From positions 52,694,592-52,758,591 of the forward strand of contig CM055097.1 in NCBI GenBank assembly GCA_029204225.1: a stretch of DNA of 64,000 bases, written 5' to 3'. Within the stretch, counting starts at the first letter, position 1; every line of letters begins with the position of its first letter. The notes under the pieces are model-generated. The model made no database searches. It saw only the letters and a list, made by a program, of their open reading frames with translations, and was not told the DNA's origin. Origin of the DNA: Diphasiastrum complanatum. Its lineage: Eukaryota; Streptophyta; Lycopodiopsida; Lycopodiales; Lycopodiaceae. The position numbers were made by a program, and so were the translations under genes. Below, in pieces: positions 23,301-35,700 of the stretch.

Positions 23301-26236
23301 AACAATCCTTGCACAATGCACATTGCAGGCTGCAGTATTTAATTTACCATGAAGTCTAAACCTAAGTCCAGTTACCAAATAGCATACATTCAACAATACA
23401 CACCTAAACAGTCAAAATACAACTGCTAGGTCAATCCCTGCTCCCTTCTTGAGTCTCAACAGTTTCTAAAGGTGTGAAAGTATTTGCTTTTGATGGTCCA
23501 ATGGCCTCTCCTACCAGTGCCCTCATGCATACGACTATCCTCCTAAACATTCAAATGGGCCAGCTCTTCGGACTTCCACACCCTCCAAGCAAATATCAGA
23601 CTTGGAGCTCTTAACACTGTATGGGTAAAGTGTAGCTACCTACCTGTCTTGCTCAGTTTCTTGAACAAAGACTGGATGTGGAGAGCACAAACAAGTACAA
23701 TACCAATAAAAGTCTTAATACATTGCAGATTCAAACCCATACTATTCGAAAGCAAACACGTAGACACCACACTTAGTGGTTTTGATCCATCTTGACCCCG
23801 AGTCATGCATCATATGGTGCATGTTGGATGGGATGTGTTCATTCCTAATAATGCTTATGTCATTGATCACTGTTATAATTGCTAGAATTGCCCTAATTAC
23901 TCTCTTCAGTGGTCAAGCTGAATAGGCGAGCATTCAAAGTCCTAATTCTCTCGAGTATGGCTTTAGTGGCTTTTGGGATTTTATTGCTTTAGCTACTTCA
24001 TAGGTACTTGCTGAAAGCCACAGTCAAGAAAGTGTCCAATACCTAAAACGAAGTCATGCCTTCTTAATAGAATACATCCATTGTTTCCTGGCCCTTTTTG
24101 GCTGGGAAACACATTTCCCAGTATATCTCGTTTCCCCGAACATGGGAAACGGTTGTTTCCCCATTAGGGAAACACGTTCCCTGATGGGAAACGTTCGTTC
24201 CCCAGAACACCTTTTGTTGGGATACAGTTTTCTTTTGTAACCCTTAAGAAATGACCCAGAATTGCCTGAAAATGGCTTGAAAATGACCGGAATCGCACCT
24301 GAAGTAGGTCGGAATCCTGCTGGGGGGTCTGCAACAAACTTTTTTTCAGACTCGAGCTGGAAACAATGATAATTTTGACTAGAAACGCTCTTTCTCAGAA
24401 AACAGGATCGCTGGACAGCAGGCTATGTTCTTTTCTCAGAACTTTTGCAACAAGATTTTTCTATAGTATCTAGATTCTAAATTATGTCATATGATGTGTA
24501 TCGTTTCCCCGTTCTCATGTCCCGAGGGGGCTGCGTTGTCCAAAACTATGCTTCTTATTCAGGTTACAGAGTGGCCAAGGGCTAGCGCTAAATAGCTGCA
24601 AAAATTTGCTAACAGCTTGCTTTGTGAGGAAGGAAAAATCATCAAGCACATGATAGGTGAAGTGACCAAGTTCTATCCACCATTGAGAAAACTAGACTAA
24701 GAAAGGGGCAAACTTGAAATTGGTATTCCACAGAAATAGCATACCAACCACCTCGTGGTCAAGTCCAAGGACTAAGGAATTTAGACTTGGTTATCTCTAT
24801 TATAAATAACAATGTCTCAGCTGTGGACCAAAAAAAGAAACCCTCAACTCAGGATCACAACTGTCATGATTACGCCTCATTTACTTTTCCTAAAGAACAT
24901 GTAGGGTAGAAGTCTTATTGTATTCAATGCAGCATCCAAACATTGGAAATGTATAAATCTCGATCCTTTTTTTAGTATATTTTTAAAGCTTTTGACCAAT
25001 CCAAGTCCTGATTTAAGGGTGGAAGGTTAAATGCATCATAAAAGTGGCTGAATGAGCATGTATATTGAACAAAAGCATTCAATCTACCATGATTAACAAA
25101 GGACATCATATTTTGTGCAATAAGCCTTTTGATCGTCTATTATGGATGAAAAGTGCTCAAGAAGTGAACGTTGTTGGGGCAGCAGTTTTTATTTTCAGTT
25201 AGGGCTTGACGGGGCCCTAATATTCACATGGGGACTCCTTGGCCTCTATTCTGGGGCCTTAGGGGCCCCCAAATAAAAATTTTGATACTTTGAGGTTTCA
25301 AACGGGTTCCAAATGTTCAGGTTTCAAACGAGTTTCAAAAAACATTCAAACAGATTTGAATGTAACACTTGTTGTATTCCAGCGAATGCATAAGAGAATT
25401 CTCAGCAACAGAATTAACAGTCTTTCCGCTAAGGAGTTGAGCATCTACTGATGCTACCTTGTGTCCAGTAACATTTACTGAGACTTCAAAGACACATCAC
25501 TGCCTAAAACCCATTCCAGAATAATGTATTAAGCAGCATGTTCTTCCTATTCCTTATCGCAAGTCTTTATTGGCCTTTCCTACACGAGTTTTCTTCATAA
25601 TGCATAGAGTGAGATTTTTCTTTCAATATGTTGTACCAATTTTGGGGATGTTGACTTCAAAACCTAGGCAAAATTCATGAGTCCATTGAACAGAAATGGA
25701 CTCTTAAGTTACATACCAAAAGTACCTTCAATCCATCCAAATCTTATCAATCACACCCAAAAGACGAAATAAATGTCAGGGAGAATGATGAGATTATTAA
25801 GCACCCTTTAATTGTACTTTAAACTTTGATGGATTTGATACCTTGAACATGCCCTCAAGTTTGTTGGTGAACTGACTACCACACTCCGTTTTCAGCTGCA
25901 TTCCACACATTAGCATAAGATCCTGGTGAAAAATTATGGTTTTACAATGTCAAATTTCCAGCATTTGTAGCCTACTTGAAACTAAAAAAAATTCGTCAGT
26001 ATGCTTGATATAGTACCTTAGAAATCATCGACTTTTCTGCATCAATAGATGCACTTTTTCCTAGCAACAACCGTTTTGCAAGATCCTTCTTGTAAAAAGC
26101 TTCAAACACATCTTTCCCCTGCAGAGTGGCATTTAACACTAAAGTTGTAAAAGAGAAATTCTTTGGTCCTAGGCTTAGTTGCCCGTTCCGGAACGGAACA
26201 CGTTCTGGAACGCATTCCGTTCCGGAACAATGCCCT

Positions 26237-26309
<73 letters not shown>

Positions 26310-29300
26310 TTTTATACAAAGGATTTAATTCATATAAAATACAGCTCATTAACTGAAAAACACAAATATTGTTCCGACCAGGAACGTTCCGGAACGTACG
26401 GAACATTCGGATTCGGAACGGAACGTTCCGACCCATTTTGGTCGGAACGGGCTTCTAAGGTCCTAGGACACTATCATCCTTTAAGGCAACCTTGCCATCT
26501 TATCTAAAAAAACAGTTTGCCTTTGGAAAAAAACTGGAGAGTTTCACAGGCATTGGTCTATAACATGCTCTACACTACAAGAGTTTCAAAGCTGTGAAAA
26601 CTATTATAAGTCAAATGCTATTCTTGGTCGCAAACACAACATATGAGCAAGGAAATAAAGAATACAAGAATCTACTATAAGATACTTATAGCATTTGAGA
26701 TATGAGTAGCTACAAACATGAGTTATGATACCTCATGACCATAGAAGCACAAAGTTCCGGAACGCTGCGTTCTGGGAGCGTCTCGTTCCGGAACGGTTCC
26801 GGGATCCAAGGGCGTTCCGAATCGAAACGTTACCAAAAAAAAATTTGTTATTTTCTAGTTTTTTTTAAAATCTGTGTGTTGGGGTGGGCAAAAACAACAT
26901 TTAGGGCATAGTTGCACCACGATTCTGAATCACGGTTCAGAATCGTGGTCCGAATTGCGATTCGGAAAATCCCAGAATCGTTTTTTTTTTTTGAAATTTT
27001 TTTGGGCAATATTGGTATCAGATGAAAGCTCTGATTAAGAGCAATTTTACTGTGTAGTTTGCCGACTGTCTTGGGTGCAGGATGGTCCAACTGTGCATTA
27101 ATCCATGTTGGGTTCTGTCAAAACTAACCTCTAGCCTGTTCGTTACGATCACAGATGGTTCCAGTGGGACAGAGACAGAGAATTGTAGAGCAATTGTACC
27201 TCACTTTTTGCTTTGGGGGGCGCTGCCCCCCCAATCCCCCCGCGAGGGGGGGCCTAGGTGGCTGTCGTCGGCCCCCCCTGCACCCCCCCGTAGATAAAAA
27301 TGGGGTGTCCAAATGCATGGCAATAAGGGCCCAATATTTAGGCCCCCAACTGTATGCACATTGCACTCACATCTCTAGTGAAATGATTGCAAAAGTGATC
27401 TTTATAGCCCAAACTGTAGCATTTGCCATTAACAAAACCAGAGCAATTAACAACCAAAATTACCAAATAGCTACTGACTTTTATCTGTTTGTACCCTATC
27501 TACTACACTTTTGGGAGGCAAAACGCTGGTTTGACCATTGCTCCCCTAAAAAAATTTCAGCCATAAGCTATTTCTCCAAAAAAAAAAAAAAAATTTACGA
27601 TTCGCGGTTCCGAATCGCGATTCTCAGAATTGCAGTTCGCGAATCGCAATTCGCTGCAACTATGATTTAGGGATGTAAAAAAAATTCCAAACACGTTGCA
27701 AAGCATAGTACTTACGACTAACTGAAGTTTGAACAAAGCATAGTACGTTGAAGTTCATTCACTAACTGAACAAAGCGTTTAGGCTTTAGCATGCTCCATA
27801 CCAAAACTGAAACTTTGAATGATTTCACATAGTGCAGACTACAATGCTAAGTGTATATGATAAAAAACATAGAAACTGATCCACATTCCACACATGCATC
27901 ATGAGAATGATCTTTGAGGCAGGATCTTGTTAACAAACTCTACCCATGATGGTCTTGTACTTCATCTGTTCCTCTGTTTCTATCTGATTTGAGATGATGG
28001 TAGGTCTGTCCCTTAAAAAGCTAGCCTAGAGGGACTCTATTCCTACATGTGAGTTTGGAAGGAGAAAATATGGGAGATCAATGGCAGCCTTGCTTTGCTC
28101 CAATAATACAATAAATTTCACATCTAAAATGATTACATGGATGAACTCTCATACTATTGTACGTTTTCACTGATGCCTCAACTCTTCCAGCACTCAATTG
28201 CTTCGATTCATGGCTCCCAAAAGTCCTTTCTTAAAATTGTGTTGAATGCTTTTCGAGAATATGCAAGCAATAAACAAAGACCGCCAATTTACACCCCTTT
28301 CAATAATAACCCTAAATGAACAAGATGATCTATTACTAATGAATCTTCGAGTCGGACCCTAAACAAAAATTGGTTATTTGACCTTGAATATCAAATCAGT
28401 TATTCCTCTCCCCACAAGGATGGTCTTAATCTAGAGGTTGTTGGACCAAATCTCCTAAAAAGTAGGAGTTGACTAGTCAATGGGACAATGGTCACATGTT
28501 GTATGGAAACACTTAGTCCTTCCTATACATGAGTGAGACTTGTCGGCCAAAAATATTAACCACCTTACTTGCCTATGTGTCAAGGTACTGCCAAGTGGCA
28601 AGAGCTCAAGTGGCTAATAACATGCGCCACATGTCTATGTAGGAGGAATTGGGGTCAAGTGGTGGTTGAAGTGGAGGGGTGTGGAACTAGAAGGGGACAG
28701 CCTTTCTAGTATGCCTCACCTTTTCTACTGTAGCTATGGCTAGAAAAAGACTTTGCTAGTGCTCTTTGGTGTTTTTGTGATAGCATCTTGATATGTACTA
28801 TGAAGTGTGCATACTATGGTGTCTTTTAGGCTTTTGGTTTGTGAGATTTGGTACCAAAGGAGTTGCTTTCCAGAGACTTGTTTGGGATTTGCATTTGGAT
28901 CTCCAATTGATGTTTCTTTTTTGCTTTGAGAGCTAGTGCCCTACTAATGGAGACTTGTGGAGTGATTTGAAGCCCAAAAGACTACAAATTGGTTCCATGT
29001 GGTGGATCACTGGTCTTCTAGCATGCTGCCTATAAGCAACTTTTGCTACTTTTCATGCATTTCTCTTTGCTTTTGTGAAAATCCAGCGTACATAGGTTTT
29101 GCAGAGCTACTTGTAACTTCTCCATTACTAAGTATCTTTGGCATCTCATAGTTGCAATGGCTTCTTTCTAGCTTTTCCTCAACTATGGCATCTCAAATCA
29201 ATATTGGTCATGATCATCAAAGAAATGGTGCACTTTCTGGTAAACTTGATGGTATGGAGCCTATGCTAAAACATATCCTTGAACAATTGAATCCTATGCT

Positions 29301-31428
29301 ACACCTGAAAGAGTCAATGGGCACTAGGATTTTGAGTGGTGTCAATATAGCTTATGGAAAGGGTATAGAAATTTGGAACATTAGGGCTGTGAGTATTCCC
29401 TTAACTATTCAAATTTATTCTGAAAAGTCAGATTTTTACATAACTCGTCTAGAGCAATTCGATTTCGTTTTGGAGATGTGTTGGCAAGCGATGTAGAAGC
29501 CTACATAGCCCAGGACACATATCTGTATGAGCTTCAGCATGGTGCCAACCGAGATGTGCCTCCCGAACCATTGGTCTCAACTACGCAGTTGCATAGGGTA
29601 AGTTGTGAAAGTAACTATCTTTGATTTTTGGTGGATATGACTAGATGATTTGCCATCCACATTACCGCCTAGCAGAAATATTAAACACAAGATTGAGCTG
29701 ATTCTCGATCTTGTCATGTCAATAAGCCACCATGAGTTTGAGTGAGGAAGAAGAAGAGAGGTAGTAAAAAAGAAGGATGGATCTTGGCGTATGTGTGTAT
29801 CATTAGGTTAGAGTTCGTAAAGAGGATGTTCATAAAACTGCCTTCCAAACTGGATTTTGTATGAGTATCTTGTGATGCCCTTTGGTTTATTAACTAACGC
29901 CCCAACCATAGATGTGTCACGTTCCGGAACATAGTGTTCCAAAACGATGTGTTTTGGACTTTTAGGTCATTCCAAAGTGGAATGTTTTTTTTTTCTACGT
30001 GAATTCTAGGTATCTTAAGGGAAAAAAAAATCCCTAGAAAGTTCAAAAAACTAGTGATACATATTAGGTCACAAGCGTTAGGAATACTAAATTATACATG
30101 TAATTGCATTGGAACCCAGTTTGCTTTGCTACATATTTTTATCCCGCAAAGCATTGAATAACATTGAACGCCCCTTGTATATCAACACTCAATGGTTATG
30201 GGACCAGTATCCATGCACCTGAAAAACATTTTGACAGATCCTTAAGTCATGATGGGAATTCTTCTGCCGAGTCGTACCTTGTTGCACATCATGCAAGGTA
30301 ATGTGTTCTTTAACACATACAGAATGAGCAATTACTGAAGCAAGCTTAATCCAAATTCTAGAGTGAAAAAACTTGATCCTCATGAGGTTTGATGGCCTCT
30401 CTTGGTAGCACTCCTTCGTCAAGAGTCAACACTCTAAATTTTTAACATGCAAGCCTTGGCCTTGTTATCATTGAAAGGCATGTGACAATGAGTCACTAAT
30501 TTGACATAGATGAGCTACGTACAATGAACTTCCCTAGATTTTGAAAACTACTAGTGCTCCAGTTTACATGTCTTCTAATGGTTCCACTGGCTGTAAATAA
30601 GAAAATTTAAGTTTTTTATTTTTATTTCTTTGTTTTGACTTTCTAGAATGTCATATTAATGCAACATAGGCCCTAGCTACATTCATGATGTTGATGAATG
30701 ATGTGTTCAAACTTTATATGGGTAAATTTGTTGTGAATTTCATCAATGGCATCTTGACTTACAAGGAAGGTGAGTCAAGCATATGACTCATCTTAGGACT
30801 ATATCATTGACTTCGAGGGAGAACACCTTGTGATTGAACTATTTCAAAAAAAAAAAATTATGTATTTTAGGTTATATTGTGTTTGTTAATGGAGTAAGAC
30901 CGAATACTAAGAAAGTCATGATCGTTGCATGGCCCATGTCAGCTGACTCGATAGCATTACAATCTTAACTTGGATTGGCTGGTATACATAGAAAACATGT
31001 TAAGAATTTCTCCATACTCATGGCCTATGACAAACATGACTCAGAAGAATAAGTTTGTTGCGTGGAGTGAGTTTCAGCAAGCAAGCTATTGCTGAGTATG
31101 TCACCCTTAAAATTGTAGACCCTCAAAAAACATATATCTTGGATATGGATGTGAGCGACAATGATGTGGGGAGAATGCTAATGTCGGAGGGAAAGCTTGT
31201 AGCATTTGAGAGCAAGAAGCTCACCTTGGCACAGCATAATAATCCAACTCATGAGAAAGAGTTGTTTGGCTTTATCCATGCGTTAAAGGTACAGAGGCAT
31301 TATCTATATATAAAGATATTTATGTATACATGCCCGGCAAGAACGTTTACATATGTCGTCAAAAATACCATAAAGAACATATAGTAAATGTAATGAATTC
31401 ATAATGATTAAGCCCAACCCCCCCCCCC

Positions 31429-31463
<35 letters not shown>

Positions 31464-31723
31464 CCCTCCAACTTCACCCTTCTTTTTATTCTCCATTCGC
31501 TACCCTTCCCACTTCCACACCTTTCAATAAATTTTGAATACCCTCTCCCTATATTCCCTCCCATATCACCTTTCAACCCTTCACCATCACTCTTTGTTCC
31601 CTCTTCAAGCCCCTTCACCCCCTCAATAAAATTTAAATGTAGGGCCCTCTCCCTATATTCCCTCTCTCTCCCTCTTTCATTGCCACTCTCTCTCATACAT
31701 ACACACTCACACATATAATACAT

Positions 31724-31760
<37 letters not shown>

Positions 31761-32671
31761 AATACACATACGTGTATACACGCATACGCATGCACACACA
31801 TACACACAAACATACACACACATACACATACACATACACATGCATACCCACACATACACATACTTATACACATACATAGCCAGAAACACACACACATACA
31901 TATACACACACATGGACATACACACCCACACTCTCACATATACACACACACATACATATATATACATAGGCACACATACACCTAAATGTACATACACATG
32001 TGCATTGTGCATACACACACAGAGACATACGCATACCCATATACACACATACATGCACACATACACATACATACAAACCATAGATGCCCAGAATCGCGTT
32101 TCTGGGAGGACGCGTTTCTGAGAAACGCGTTTTTGGGAGGACGCGTTTCTAAACCCATAATCGTTAAAATAAATAAATATAAAAAAATTTGGAAAAATAG
32201 CTCATGGCTGAAATTCTTTTAGGGGATCAATGGTCAAACCAGCGTTTTGCCTCTCATAAGTGCAGTAGATGGGGCACAAACAAATCTTATTTTCAATAGC
32301 TATTTGGTTGTTATTTGCTCTGGTTTTCAATAAATGCTCAAGGGGTTCAGGGGGGCGGTAGCCCCCCGAGAAACAGGGGGTCCGGGGCATTTCGCAAAGG
32401 ACTAGAAGGTTTGCTACAAGAATATTTATTGTGGGCACAACATTGGCAATTATGGAATCGGCTAACTCAATTTTCACAGAGGGCCAATAGAAGTGAGTTT
32501 TAAGATGGGCAAAGGTCTTTTGAAATCCAAACTGACCACCAATGGGTGAAAGATGAGCATTTGACATAGCGGGGGGTGAATATCAAGTGTATTGGGAATA
32601 CAAAGCAAGCCATAATGGTTAAAGTGTTTATCAACCAAGGAGTACGCTTGGTGGATCTTGGAGATAGCTTC

Positions 32672-32716
<45 letters not shown>

Positions 32717-35700
32717 TGGTGTTAAAAATCAGGACACCAATTGCAAGCGGCAAGGAGAGTACATAGTCACCAACAAATATGCAAACACAAACGTTTGCAA
32801 ACGCGTTTGCATGCAAGGGGAGACATTTGCAACCGTTGCTCTGAAAATCCTGAAATTATTAGAGATTTTTCTTTGTTTTTGCATAAAACTTTCTATGGGA
32901 ACTCTCAGGAACAAAATACATCTTACAAACTATTTTATACATAATCACTATACCAAGCTATAGGGCCCAAGCTACACAAAACTTGAATATTTTCGAGCAT
33001 TTACTTGTTTTATACATTATAAAGGACTCAACGATTTTCTACATTGCATCTCCAACAAGAGCGTTTGTTGGTAACTATGGGAGAATGGCAGTGCTCCAGG
33101 AAAATAAATGTGCATGTAAATGGATAAGCCATCAACTACCGCATTACTATCTCCCAAAAGATATTGAATGTCAAAGTGGAAAGTTTGAAGAAATTGGAGC
33201 CAACAGGGAGAGGTCTTTCTAAGAGTATAAAAAACAGAGTGACTGGTGATTAGCAAAGACATCAAAGGTAATGCCATTTATTTGAGGGCACAAACAATGG
33301 CAAAGAGCTCTTTTCTGTAGTTAGAAAAACCTTCTTCATGAGAATGTGGAAGGTATGACTCTTAAATGATAACACCCTGGTTTTGGCAAAATTTGGCCCC
33401 TCACTTGACAACACTAGCATCAATTTCCACAAAGAACTCTTGCTCACAAAGTTAGGCAAGCATAAAACGGGCACAATATTAAGAAGGGTCTTAAGGCAAT
33501 CAAAGGCATATTAGCATCCAAGAGACCAGGCACAAATGATCCCTTTACGCAATAGGGAATGGAGTGGAGAAGCAACTGAAGCAAAGTGTGAGATAGATTG
33601 ATGTAGGTGAGTGGCCAAACCTTGGAACATACGGACTTCGTGAGGGTCTTCAAGGTCAACCAATTTTGGATGCTTTGTATGTTGCTAGAGTCAACGCAAA
33701 TGGTGCCATGGGCGATGAAAAATCCAAGAAAGCCGATTTCCTCTATAGCAAAGGAGCATTTGGACATTTTGGCATAAAGATGATTATCAAATAGAAGTTG
33801 TAGGCCAAAAGCCAAATGTTCTAGATGACTAGCAAGGTACATGCTATAAATAAGGATGTCATCAAGAACATCAAACAACAAATGCCAAGGGGTCGAAGGA
33901 TATTTACACTTAACCCAAAAAAAATTTACAGATTCAGCTCTCTTTAGGCCTATGCCAACGAATGAAGATAGGCTTTTGCCTAGTATAAAAACTAGATAAG
34001 CCAAATAGCAAGACTTGATAGTGTATCGACTAATTGAATGGGATCTTTCGTGCATGATAATTGATTTGCTTGTGGTTATATGGTTTGGTAAGTGTGAGAG
34101 ATTTCAACAAGTTTAGTCTAGTTTAGTCATATTTTGGTAAATTGTCAATATGAGGCCAAAACTCATTTTAGACTTAGAGATAAACTTTTTAAAGTTATAT
34201 TAGTTTAAAATACATCCAATAAACACTTTTTGAAAGTGTGGGAAAGTTGGTAGTCGAGTTTGAGAGAGATTCAAATTTGAACTTTGGGTACATTGAATCT
34301 AGACCCAAAAATAGTAGGGTTTACATTTTGGAGGGAAAGCCAAGTGGCCAAATAGGGTTTGGAAACTCTATAAAAGGATGTAACTTGTGGAGAGACACAT
34401 CTTCTCTCTTCTCTCTCTCATTTCATCATTATACATGGTTCTCTTTGGGTTCTACTACTCATTGGTGCACTCTCATGATGTTATCTTGCAATTCTATGTG
34501 TAGAATGATCATTTATTGCTATTTTCGGTTCCACACATGTGAAATACAGAAGGGTACTGTAATTGTACGGACAGCAAACATATATTATGTTTTGGTTCAT
34601 GTTTGATCAGTATCTCTTAGAGTTTGCATCTCATTTTGTATGTAGATGCTATTTTTGCTACATTGGCAGGATTGTTGGTTTGCTCCTTATTGTAACCAAA
34701 GATCAGGGACATGGATTGGATCTTGAATGATTTGAAATCCTTCACATGGTATCAAAGCTCTTGTGTTTCAGGTTATGAAAGGATCAGCCATCTTTAGCAA
34801 GGATTTGGAGGAGTTACCAATGCTAGAGCATGCTAGATTGATCTCTACTCAAAAATCAGCATTTTTGCATGTGTAGAATTGATCTTTTGTAGGTCAAAAC
34901 TCAATATAGGGTTATATACTTGATCAATTCCGATTTCACACTTGGCTTACAAGATTTAGATGATTTTTGGTGTATTAGGAAGGTCTCATTGGAGTCTACA
35001 AGAAGAGATCATAGGTTGATCAAGATTTCACTATTCTATGTGTTGATTTTCTAGTTAGAAGTGCTAGAAGAGATTTGAGAGGTTCCATATCTTTGTGATT
35101 TCTTCTTGAGTTCATTTGCTGAAATTCAAGAGAGTGCTTTGTGCATTGGAACAGGTTGAAAGAGAAGATCAGGTCACTTCAACATGGCTACAAGTGGAGG
35201 CTTTATGTTGGAGAGCAATGATAGGCTTACCTCAATCAACTATTCTACTTGGAAGGTGAGGATGGAGTCCTTATTGGAGATGAATGAGTTGATGGATATT
35301 GTTGTAGGTTTGGAGAAGAGACCAACAACTCAACAAGATCAAGTGAGGTATGACAAGAGAGCAAAGAAAGCTCTACACATGATTAAGATGAATGTTACCA
35401 ATGAACTTCTCAAGGAAGTTGGTAAGTGCACATCATCTTTGGAAGCTTGGGAAGCTTTGAAGAAGCTTTATGAATCCAAGTCTACATCAAGAGTGTTTAC
35501 TCTTAGGAGGCAAATCTTTCAAAGTTTGCAAAAGAAGGAAGAGAGTACTCATGCTTTTGTTTTGAGGGTTAAAGCATTCAATGATGAGTTAGCATGTATT
35601 GATAAAAGCATTAAGGAGGTAGAACTTGTTCAATTTATACTTAATGGCTTGTTGGATGATCATGCTAATCTTGTTCAAAGTTTTGCTATTCAAAACACTT

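Larger units (their letters stand above)
22081..25841 (-). other. 3.8-kb CUL4 intron
   Basis: Contains a G-tract (23012..23041), the candidate TIR element T1 (24067..24550), and a block near 25290-25370 repeating TTCAAACG-type words. No other gene is seen. Confidence 0.85.
32455..34055 (-). pseudogene. decayed gypsy element K: RT, RNase H, integrase N-terminus
   Basis: Minus-strand Ty3-gypsy pol. RT from 34055 to about 33600 has [30 protein letters not shown] and EIGFLGFFI. RNase H lies around 33480-33020, with an end-of-domain [18 protein letters not shown]. The integrase zinc region near 32460-32600 has [20 protein letters not shown] and YWPSVK. It is interrupted by T7 and by a T/GT microsatellite, and cut by T6. 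It is a different copy from the plus-strand gypsy at 29.6-31.3 kb. Confidence 0.75.

Noticed and set aside
25195-25390. GGGGCCCTAA and TTCAAACG word blocks as another TIR element
   Set aside because: Word arrays are present, but I could not find paired ends or an 8-bp duplication, so I mention it only as a possible decayed copy.
26126-26507. Frames rich in Ile-Tyr repeats
   Set aside because: Translation of the TA repeat inside T2.
31304-32121. Cys/Val- and Thr/His-rich open frames on both strands
   Set aside because: Products of the CA/TACACA microsatellite; no gene.
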